In this document: piece by piece, positions 1-4,540 of the stretch
How the letters are laid out: the number at the start of each line of letters is the position of its first letter
Numbering within the stretch: the first letter of the stretch is position 1
Assembly: GCA_900551195.1 (NCBI GenBank)
Contig: URVD01000085.1
Location: 1 to 7,568 of the forward strand
Source: an uncultured Collinsella sp.
GTDB taxonomy: Bacteria; Actinomycetota; Coriobacteriia; Coriobacteriales; Coriobacteriaceae
Reading direction: 5' to 3'
Length of the DNA: 7,568 nucleotides
The notes under the pieces: generated by a model
What the model was told of the DNA's origin: nothing
Databases searched by the model: none
The model's input: the letters and a program-made list of their open reading frames with translations, nothing else
Program-made: the position numbers and the translations under genes

Positions 1-23
1 GTGCTCCAGCAGCGCCCCGGCAC

Positions 24-86
24 TTGCGGTGAAATACGGACTGTTTACGCCGCCAAAACCGCAAAACAGTCCCTATTTCACCGCAA
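24..86. repeat. Long inverted repeat, candidate dispersed intergenic palindrome
   Basis: The left arm (24-46) and right arm (64-86) pair over 23 bp with a single C/C mismatch (37 with 73), around a 17-nt loop. The arm consensus begins TTGCGGTGAAATA. It starts 18 bp past the stop of the minus-strand regulator gene, so it could fold in that transcript's 3' end. However, no T-run follows it, so I do not call it a classical terminator. A partial third copy of the arm is at 869-884. I associate this word with repeats scattered through Collinsella genomes, from memory and unverified. Confidence 0.75.
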
Positions 87-103
87 CTAATGTAGGGAAC
101 GAG

Positions 104-796
104 TTAGATGGCAGAGTCTTTGGGCAGCTCGAAATAGTCGGGATGCAAGGTGATAACCGGGCCCTGCTCCTCGGGCATCAGATGCAGGTGCGTCTCTGCC
201 AGGTAGCTCGCCGTGTCGGTATCGCCCTTTTTAATGGCCTCGAGAATCCGGCGATGCTGCCGACGAATCGGCTCCCAATCCAGATCCTGCGACACCATAC
301 GCAACCAGTTGTATCGCTCAAAATGCGTGTTGACGCTCTTCATCCAATCCCACAACATGTGGCGACCAGCAATCTCAAAACATGTCTCATGGAACAGGTT
401 GTCCAGATCGAAAAAGCGACGCGTTTCACGATGATCGAGTGACTCGGACTCGGCAAGAATCTGCTCGAGCCGATGCTTTTGCTCGGGCGTGGCGGCAGAG
501 CAGCATTTAATGAGCACACTTCTCTCGAGTTTCTCGCGCAAGAAACAGGCGTTCTCGGCGCGTTCCATGCTGATCTTAGAGACGTAGGTGCCGCTTTTGG
601 GACGCGTTTCCACCAGCTCTTGCTCGCGCAGGCGTACAAAGGACTCGCGAATGGGCGTGCGCCCGATTCCCGTCTCCTTTTCCAGACCAATCGCCGAAAG
701 ACGTGTGCCGGGTTTGAGCTCGGCATAGATGATCTTGGAGCGCAATGCGTTGTATGCCTGATCTTGCAGGCTCTGATAAAGCTGATGTTGTTCCAT
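104..796 (-). CDS. GntR family transcriptional regulator, FadR/FCD subfamily
   Basis: A DNA-binding regulator expected to bind a palindromic operator as a dimer and respond to a small carboxylate-type effector. The N-terminal winged helix-turn-helix covers roughly the first 75 residues and contains the typical GIGRTPIRESFVRL recognition region followed by the wing (RPKSGTYV). The C-terminal all-helical FCD domain keeps the metal/effector-site pattern: an Asp four residues before a His in DLDNLFH, a His in RRQHRRILEAI, and a His in AETHLHL. I chose the ATG at 796 (230 residues) because AGGG/GAGG sits 4-5 nt upstream and only a short lead precedes the HTH. The frame stays open to a GTG at 838 (244 residues), which lacks a convincing ribosome binding site. 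The gene is divergent from the membrane protein gene and is the obvious candidate to control it or itself. It could instead control glycan genes, but it is not adjacent to them. The effector cannot be told. Confidence 0.9.
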   Translation of the reverse strand: MEQHQLYQSLQDQAYNALRSKIIYAELKPGTRLSAIGLEKETGIGRTPIRESFVRLREQELVETRPKSGTYVSKISMERAENACFLREKLERSVLIKCCSAATPEQKHRLEQILAESESLDHRETRRFFDLDNLFHETCFEIAGRHMLWDWMKSVNTHFERYNWLRMVSQDLDWEPIRRQHRRILEAIKKGDTDTASYLAETHLHLMPEEQGPVITLHPDYFELPKDSAI

Positions 797-868
797 AAAG
801 CCCTCGGATAAAGCCCACGGTTTGTCGAATTTCATCACGTAATACTATCGCATCCCCCATCCCCTCAG

Positions 869-884
869 TTGCGGTGAAATAGGG
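869..884. repeat. Partial copy of the TTGCGGTGAAATA repeat
   Basis: Sixteen bases (TTGCGGTGAAATAGGG) match exactly the reverse complement of the right arm of the 24-86 palindrome. Here the element is single, with no inverted partner nearby. The regulator gene is therefore bracketed by the same word on both sides. It may be a dispersed repeat remnant or a protein binding site in the regulator's upstream region. Confidence 0.65.
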
Positions 885-952
885 GGCGCTCGCGTCGCCA
901 GGACTAAGAAGAGAGGCTGGGCTGGGCATTCAGCTAACAAGTTGTTGCTATT

Positions 953-968
953 AGGTGAACGTTCACCT
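953..968. promoter_or_regulatory. Perfect 16-bp palindrome, candidate operator
   Basis: AGGTGAACGTTCACCT reads the same on both strands. It lies about 18 bp upstream of the -35 candidate for the plus-strand membrane protein gene and about 155 bp upstream of the regulator start. A gapless palindrome of this length in a divergent intergenic region is typical of a dimeric repressor or activator site. Which protein binds is unknown. The adjacent FCD regulator is the first candidate, although FCD-type sites more often look like TGGT-n-ACCA, and TetR-type proteins also use such sites. Confidence 0.55.
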
Positions 969-985
969 TATTTATTCTATTTCGC

Positions 986-1013
986 TTTGCAAATGGGCTC
1001 CTGTGCGTATACT
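986..1013 (+). promoter_or_regulatory. Candidate sigma-70-type promoter for the membrane protein gene
   Basis: TTTGCA (986-991), 16 bp, then TATACT (1008-1013). The -10 is close to consensus, while the -35 shares only part of TTGACA. Transcription would begin near 1020 and give an untranslated leader of about 270 nt, explaining why the hairpins further downstream could act in RNA. Confidence 0.45.
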
Positions 1014-1023
1014 AAGCCTCAAG

Positions 1024-1037
1024 CGAAACCGATTTCG
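1024..1037. promoter_or_regulatory. LacI-like inverted repeat just downstream of the promoter
   Basis: CGAAACCGATTTCG has arms CGAAA/TTTCG around a central CG, the layout known for LacI/GalR-family operators, with one mismatched pair. It would sit at about +4 to +18, a natural roadblock position. A further inverted copy of the word (TTTCGCTT, 980-987, against AAGCGAAA, 1021-1028) flanks the promoter. No LacI-type gene is in the window, so the binding partner is inferred only. Confidence 0.35.
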
Positions 1038-1044
1038 TTAAGCT

Positions 1045-1096
1045 TGGGCAATAGGATGCTAAGACGCACCCTACCATCTTGGCATCCTATTGCCCA
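1045..1096 (+). promoter_or_regulatory. Leader hairpin, 20-bp stem
   Basis: Positions 1045-1064 pair with 1077-1096: 19 Watson-Crick pairs plus one T/G pair (1060 with 1081), closing a 12-nt loop. It lies in the predicted leader of the membrane protein gene. No T-run follows on either strand, so it is not a standard intrinsic terminator. It may be a transcript-stabilising hairpin, part of a cis-regulatory RNA, or a DNA-level palindromic repeat. Confidence 0.55.
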
Positions 1097-1171
1097 CGTC
1101 ATCTCATTTGCTTTCCTTCCGTCTCGCTGAGCCCTTCAGTCCCATTCCGGCGCATCGAGACATTCCTAGAC

Positions 1172-1249
1172 GACTGACCATGGGGCCGGCCTTTCTGCTT
1201 TTAAAGCAGCGCCTCCGATAACCCTCTTCTTTGCCGGCCCAGGTCAGTC
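1172..1249 (+). promoter_or_regulatory. Complex structured leader element upstream of the membrane protein gene
   Basis: An outer stem GACTGACC (1172-1179) pairs with GGTCAGTC (1242-1249). After an asymmetric internal loop (ATG against A), an inner stem GGGCCGGC (1183-1190) pairs with GCCGGCCC (1233-1240). The 42-nt apical region contains its own hairpin, CTGCTTT/AAAGCAG (1195-1209). The nested architecture with an unpaired stretch at 1210-1232, ending 40 nt before the start codon, resembles a cis-acting RNA. It matches no riboswitch class I can name. Confidence 0.5.
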
Positions 1250-1280
1250 ATTTCTTTCACATTTCTTTCAATCGAAAGGA
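1250..1280 (+). promoter_or_regulatory. Ribosome binding site with tandem complementary repeats
   Basis: The ribosome binding site GAAAGGA (1274-1280) lies 9 nt before the ATG at 1290. Immediately upstream, ATTTCTTTCA occurs twice (1250-1259 and 1261-1270). TTCTTTC in either copy can pair with GAAAGGA (one U-G pair), and the nearer copy forms a hairpin with a 4-nt AATC loop that buries the site. This suggests control of translation initiation, but the stem is short and A/U-rich. Confidence 0.4.
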
Positions 1281-1289
1281 TGCAGCAGC

Positions 1290-1970
1290 ATGCGACCGCT
1301 CATCATCATGCATGGCGCAGACATTGATTGGCGTCATACCGTCATCAGGTTGCTCATGTATCTGGCGGGCATTGCCGTACTGGCACTCGGCATGAGCCTC
1401 CAGACGGCATCTGGCCTGGGCGTTGCGGCGCTCACGTGCTTTGCCACAACCCTATCCATGCTCACGGGCAAGACGCTCGGCTTTTGGATTACTGCTACCT
1501 ATGTCGCCTACATCGCGGCGCAACTGGCCATCTTGCGGCGCGAATTTCAGCCGCGCATTTTGCTCGAACTTTGTTTCTCAACGCTGATTGGCGGCTTCAC
1601 CGATTTCTTTATGGCGGTCAACCCGCTGCATCCCACGGCGATCCCCGCACAGGTTTTGACCATGCTGCTCTCCCTCGCCGTTACCGCATTTGGCGTAAGC
1701 CTCGTCGTCAACATGGGCGTTGTACCCAACGCGCCCGATGGGTTGGTGCAGGTCATTGCCGAAAAGCTCAAGCGCCGCTTTGGAGACGTAAAGGTCGTGT
1801 TCGACTGCTCGCATGTCGTCGTCTCGCTCGTGCTATCGCTGGCATGCATGCACAACTTAGGCGGCTTTGGCGTGACCACCGCTATCTCGGCGCTGTTCTT
1901 GGGCCATGTCATCAACATCGCCAACAAGCTGTTCGCCCAACACTTTGTGCGCGCCGCATTTGGAAAGTAA
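1290..1970 (+). CDS. YczE/YyaS/YitT-like integral membrane protein
   Basis: A 226-residue polytopic membrane protein. Hydrophobic segments lie at about 18-38, 45-60, 64-82, 90-110, 118-141, 169-187 and 194-212. The first segment (MYLAGIAVLALGMSLQTASGLG) has the small-residue-rich character and the LG-MSL-SGLGV pattern typical of the YczE family. Other marks are GGFTDFF near 101-107 and PNAPDG at 146-151 in the loop after the fifth segment, followed by a basic cytoplasmic stretch (KLKRRFGDVK). The biochemical role of this family is not established; transport or export of a small molecule is a common guess. The ATG at 1290 has a good ribosome binding site 9 nt upstream. The gene stands alone, divergent from the GntR-type regulator, behind an unusually long structured leader. 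Its stop codon is followed directly by a fragment of a DUF2264 gene on the other strand, so its 3' flank has been rearranged. Confidence 0.85.
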   Translation: MRPLIIMHGADIDWRHTVIRLLMYLAGIAVLALGMSLQTASGLGVAALTCFATTLSMLTGKTLGFWITATYVAYIAAQLAILRREFQPRILLELCFSTLIGGFTDFFMAVNPLHPTAIPAQVLTMLLSLAVTAFGVSLVVNMGVVPNAPDGLVQVIAEKLKRRFGDVKVVFDCSHVVVSLVLSLACMHNLGGFGVTTAISALFLGHVINIANKLFAQHFVRAAFGK

Positions 1971-2150
1971 CGGCAGGGATGACGGTCTTGTCGCACGAGA
2001 TATTGGCGTTGCCCTCGTTCTTGATGAGAATGCCGCAACCGGGATGCGTGCCCGCGGCTCCACAAGGCAGACGCGCAGCGCCTCGTCAAAGTCAACCCGA
2101 TGGCAATCCCCCGGCACGTCAAAACCGCAACCGCATGCTTCGCAAGCAAT
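1971..2150 (-). pseudogene. Fragment of a DUF2264 gene (C-terminal part), frameshifted
   Basis: This segment aligns with 2902-3082 inside the intact DUF2264 gene. By hand I count about 20 substitutions and one single-base gap over 181 positions, near 88% identity. It corresponds to about residues 487-547 of that protein. The first half reads in frame on the minus strand (GFDVPGDCHRVDFDEALRVC against GFAVPGDYHRVGLAEALRVC). A one-base deletion after the VEP codons, near 2055, then shifts the frame, and the second half (GTHPGCGILIKNE) is recovered in another frame. The upstream codon next to the homology is a stop. There is no start, and the final roughly 23 codons are missing. The left boundary falls exactly at the stop codon of the membrane protein gene. 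The sequence most likely derives from a diverged paralogue or strain variant, not a recent tandem duplication. Confidence 0.8.
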
Positions 2151-2262
2151 TCAGAGCCTTACTTTAAGACGGACGACGAGGAACAGCCCGTCGCAAACCC
2201 CGCAAGCTGCGCCATACGTTGCTATAGCTTGACATTAATTGGCTCATTGCCAGCCGGCATGC

Positions 2263-2295
2263 AAAAGGCCCCAAGCCATTCGCGGCTTGGGGCCT
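2263..2295 (-). terminator. Intrinsic terminator-like hairpin
   Basis: AGGCCCCAAGCC (2266-2277) pairs perfectly with GGCTTGGGGCCT (2284-2295) over 12 bp with a 6-nt loop. On the minus strand it is followed by four Ts, the outermost of which still pairs in the stem. On the plus strand no T-run follows. It therefore points leftward, although no intact leftward gene ends here. It may back up the operon terminator at 2609-2637, end an unrecognised minus-strand RNA, or act on both strands after the membrane protein gene. Confidence 0.6.
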
Positions 2296-2454
2296 GCCTG
2301 GTAACACAGGTCTTTCGGACTACGCTCGCTCGTATTTCGTGGCGCATCCTGTCCTCTGTTTCATGATTGCGTTTCGGCTGAGCAGAGATTCGAGCGCGGA
2401 CAGTGTTCGTGCACGGCTCAGTCCTGTCTGTTTCTCGATCTCACTTCGCGATCT

Positions 2455-2517
2455 AAATAAGACGAAAGCCGTTTGCGTACGGCTTAGAACCAGACGTAAA
2501 CGGTTTTCGTCTTATTT
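2455..2517. repeat. Long imperfect palindrome, 24-bp stem
   Basis: AAATAAGACGAAAGCCGTTT (2455-2474) pairs with 2498-2517 over 20 bp with one G/T pair. Four more pairs (2475-2478 with 2494-2497) extend the stem to 24 bp around a 15-nt loop. A competing hairpin, AAGCCGT (2466-2472) with ACGGCTT (2479-2485), uses part of the same arm. The word TTTGCGTACGG occurs at 2472-2482 and again at 2515-2525, just past the right arm. This may be a miniature palindromic repeat or a structured RNA; there is no clear target-site duplication. Confidence 0.6.
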
Positions 2518-2608
2518 GCGTACGGAAATTAGATACAAATTTCACGCTCATACGACTATTTACCAAACGCAAAGTGTTTTCATCCGGCAATGCGTCCGTA
2601 ATCCAAAC

Positions 2609-2637
2609 AAAAAAGCCCCGAGCTCTGAACTCGGGGC
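2609..2637 (-). terminator. Intrinsic terminator of the glycan-degradation operon
   Basis: On the minus strand GCCCCGAG/CTCGGGGC (2630-2637 with 2615-2622) forms an 8-bp GC-rich stem with a 7-nt loop, followed directly by six Ts (complement of 2609-2614). It lies about 190 bp beyond the stop of the DUF2264 gene, the last gene of the operon, and has the textbook form of a Rho-independent terminator. Confidence 0.8.
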
Positions 2638-2651
2638 CCTTTGTGCCGCGC

Positions 2652-2831
2652 ATTTATGAGAGGAGAAATGAAAAGCTGATTGAGGAGACCATCCGCACCC
2701 ACCGTGGTGTGACCGACGCCATCGCCGCACGCAACCCCACCGCCGCGCACGATGCGATGTATTTACACTTGGCGTACAACCGCAACATGATCGCAGAGGG
2801 CGCACAGACGAAAAGCAAATGGCAAAATTAA
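2652..2831 (+). pseudogene. 3' remnant of an FCD-domain GntR family regulator
   Basis: The plus-strand frame ending at the TAA at 2829-2831 reads as the last helices of an FCD domain. ERRNEKLIEETIRTHRGV, then TDAIAARNPTAAHDAM and YLHLAYN match the usual pattern of H-x2-I/V-x-DAI-AARD-P-AA-AM-x2-HL. Both conserved histidines of this region are present (THRGV, YLHL). The whole N-terminal HTH and the first part of the FCD domain are absent. Upstream in the same frame lies only the operon terminator, so this is a truncated remnant of about 59 codons. It is not a piece of the intact regulator at 104-796, whose C-terminus differs clearly. Its stop codon overlaps the stop of the DUF2264 gene on the other strand. 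This suggests that the regulator once converged on the operon. Confidence 0.65.
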
Positions 2832-4540
2832 ATAGTCAGCCTATCGATTACCTCGATGCGCGTGGTCAGCTTTGTCGTTCCCTTTTCAATTTGATAGCGC
2901 ACGGCAGGAATGACGGTCTTGCCGCACGAAATATTGGTGTTGGCCTCGTTCTTAATGAGGATGCCGCAACCGGAATGCGTGCCTGCAGGCTCCACGCGGC
3001 AGACGCGCAGAGCCTCGGCAAGGCCAACCCGATGGTAATCTCCCGGCACGGCAAAACCGCAATCGTATGCTTCGCAAGCAATCTCGCTCGTAACGATATG
3101 GGTTCTTACATGCCCATTACCAGATGGTTCGATTCGCGACTCGACTTCGACACCGTGGCAGGGGGACCATCGAGAAACGACGGCACCCTCGACGAGCTCG
3201 CTCTTTTCCACGCCGTCGCGCACATAGACGCGGCCGTCGATAACGAATGCAAGCATGCTGTCGGGCGCTGCCTCCTCGAGCGTGCGCTGCGAGCGCGCAA
3301 CACAAAATCCAAAACGCGAGGAATAGGCAAACTTGGAGTACTTGTTGTCGGATTGGGCAAACGGATGTCCGGGCACGCGACCACTTGGATAGAGCACGAC
3401 CTCCCCCATCGCATCCCGCTGAACCAGAGCCGATTGCGCCAGGGCAACATGCACGCTGCGAGTCGAGACGGGCAGAGGCAGAGCGTCCGCCGCCCAAAAC
3501 GCATGGTCCACAGGCAGTGCCAAACAGGTAAAAGCCATCAGGCACCACAGCGGAGAGCCTGCGGCGTTGTAGCCCTCTGCCATATGCAAATTGGGGTATT
3601 TGTAGCCGACCGAAAGGACGCCGCCGTTATCGCAAATCGCCCTACCATTCCAAGCGCCCAAGTTACGAGCCACAAGCCCTTTAAGGACGCTCGGGGCAAA
3701 TTCATCGCCAAGATCAATCCCCGTTGCAGCAGCCATAGACCAAAACCCGGCCTGCGCAAAACGATACGTCATCGAACGTCCATAGGGAACACCCTCGCCG
3801 CGCGCGGAAAACAGTCGTACATAATCTGAGGCAAACAGATGTAACCGCCTTGTAAAGCGCTCCGTCCGAGCGGAACCCTGCACGCCAAAACGCCAGACAT
3901 ACAGCAGAGAGAAAAACTGAAACGTCATGGCATTGTAGTAATCGGGTATCCCGGAGGGACCGTCCTTGTACCAGCCGTTTGTCTCGTAATACGAATCGAG
4001 GCAATCGAGGTCAGACTGAATCGCGTCGCTATCGTAAATTCCCGAGATCTCTCTCAAAGCCAGGTTGACGAGCACGCGGAACCAAAGCCAATTGCCCGGG
4101 GGAAACGCATGGCTGTTGACTTGCGAAAGCCAGGTGACGACATGGTCGCGCTCAAGATCAGATAACGGCTCCCACAGCACGTCGGGCGCAAGTAGCAGAC
4201 CATAGGCGATTGCCGCCATCTCTACAAACATCTGGTCGTGGTCGCGACAGGTGCCCCAGTATTCGGGATGCTCGGAATCGGTACCGGCAGCAAGGCCCGC
4301 AGGATAGACGCTCTCAAAGAAGCCATCGCTGCTCCGCCCGCCGCCGGCCCAAAAGGGGGCAAGCCCCCACAAAGGACGAGCCCAAGCCTCCATGGGAATA
4401 ACCTCGTCCTCATATTGGGCACTACCTCCCGCAAAAAACACCCGCGCGCCGTGGGGGTCATAGTGCAATTTGAGCGGATCGAGATACCTAAAGAGGAGGC
4501 GCTCAAAATTCTCCCTGGTGAGCATGTCCCCACACTCCAT
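2828..4540 (-). CDS. DUF2264 family protein, probable intracellular glycan hydrolase
   Basis: A 570-residue protein with a DUF2264 (PF10022) architecture. An all-helical, probably (alpha/alpha)6-barrel N-terminal domain runs to about residue 365, followed by a beta-rich C-terminal domain. Family-like stretches include YEDEVIPMEAWARPLWGLAP (43-62), NWLWFRVLVNLALRE (150-164), DGPSGIPDYYNAMTFQFF (193-210), GRSMTYRFAQAGFW (254-267) and EGYNAAGSPLWCLMAF (322-337). I recall that DUF2264 proteins overlap CAZy family GH154 (beta-glucuronidases acting on arabinogalactan side chains), but could not check this. There is no signal peptide, so it should act in the cytoplasm. The ATG at 4540 immediately follows the TAG of the upstream gene, and AAGGTGG lies 5 nt before it. 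A second ATG at 4525 is possible. It is the last gene of the operon. A broken partial copy of its 3' end lies at 1971-2150. Catalytic residues cannot be assigned from sequence alone. Confidence 0.92.
   Translation of the reverse strand: MECGDMLTRENFERLLFRYLDPLKLHYDPHGARVFFAGGSAQYEDEVIPMEAWARPLWGLAPFWAGGGRSSDGFFESVYPAGLAAGTDSEHPEYWGTCRDHDQMFVEMAAIAYGLLLAPDVLWEPLSDLERDHVVTWLSQVNSHAFPPGNWLWFRVLVNLALREISGIYDSDAIQSDLDCLDSYYETNGWYKDGPSGIPDYYNAMTFQFFSLLYVWRFGVQGSARTERFTRRLHLFASDYVRLFSARGEGVPYGRSMTYRFAQAGFWSMAAATGIDLGDEFAPSVLKGLVARNLGAWNGRAICDNGGVLSVGYKYPNLHMAEGYNAAGSPLWCLMAFTCLALPVDHAFWAADALPLPVSTRSVHVALAQSALVQRDAMGEVVLYPSGRVPGHPFAQSDNKYSKFAYSSRFGFCVARSQRTLEEAAPDSMLAFVIDGRVYVRDGVEKSELVEGAVVSRWSPCHGVEVESRIEPSGNGHVRTHIVTSEIACEAYDCGFAVPGDYHRVGLAEALRVCRVEPAGTHSGCGILIKNEANTNISCGKTVIPAVRYQIEKGTTKLTTRIEVIDRLTI

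Larger units (their letters stand above)
839..1289. other. Long divergent intergenic region rich in regulatory structure
   Basis: About 450 bp separate the regulator from the membrane protein gene. I find no credible coding sequence here; the short plus-strand frame at 942-1130 has no ribosome binding site or recognisable protein character. In order the region holds a copy of the TTGCGGTGAAATA repeat (869-884), a perfect palindrome (953-968), a plus-strand promoter candidate (986-1013), a LacI-like inverted repeat (1024-1037), a 20-bp-stem hairpin (1045-1096), a second complex inverted repeat (1172-1249) and a duplicated pyrimidine-rich word before the start codon (1250-1270). Confidence 0.7.
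2151..2651. other. Non-coding convergent region with terminators and hairpins
   Basis: No open frame here has recognisable protein character. The stretch holds an intrinsic terminator-like hairpin at 2263-2295, several shorter inverted repeats between about 2296 and 2455, a 24-bp-stem hairpin at 2455-2517, an A/T-rich pocket at about 2510-2580 (with GAAATT/AATTTC at 2525-2543), and the terminator of the glycan operon at 2609-2637. The local drop in GC compared with the flanking genes fits regulatory or decayed sequence. Confidence 0.6.

Noticed and set aside
1045..1096. Leader hairpin as an intrinsic terminator/attenuator
   Set aside because: No T-run follows on either strand; kept as a structure of unknown role instead.
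942..1130. 62-codon plus-strand frame in the leader, considered as a leader peptide
   Set aside because: No ribosome binding site, it begins upstream of the promoter candidate, and its codons overlap the palindrome and hairpin, which explain the sequence better.
1328..2167. Long plus-strand open frame (279 codons) overlapping the membrane protein gene
   Set aside because: It is the neighbouring frame of the YczE-like gene. Its Arg/His/Ala-rich translation has no family character, and the membrane protein frame has clear transmembrane segments and a ribosome binding site.
2229..2257. TTGACA at 2229-2234 as a plus-strand promoter
   Set aside because: No acceptable -10 follows at 15-19 bp (the sequence there is GC-rich), and no gene lies downstream on that strand except a remnant.
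2453..2653. 66-codon minus-strand frame over the terminator and palindrome
   Set aside because: It reads through the operon terminator hairpin and the 24-bp palindrome; no family character and no ribosome binding site.
2819..3829. 336-codon plus-strand frame opposite the DUF2264 gene
   Set aside because: It is an antisense shadow produced by high GC codon positions. The minus-strand protein has clear family motifs, while this translation is low in order and unrecognisable.
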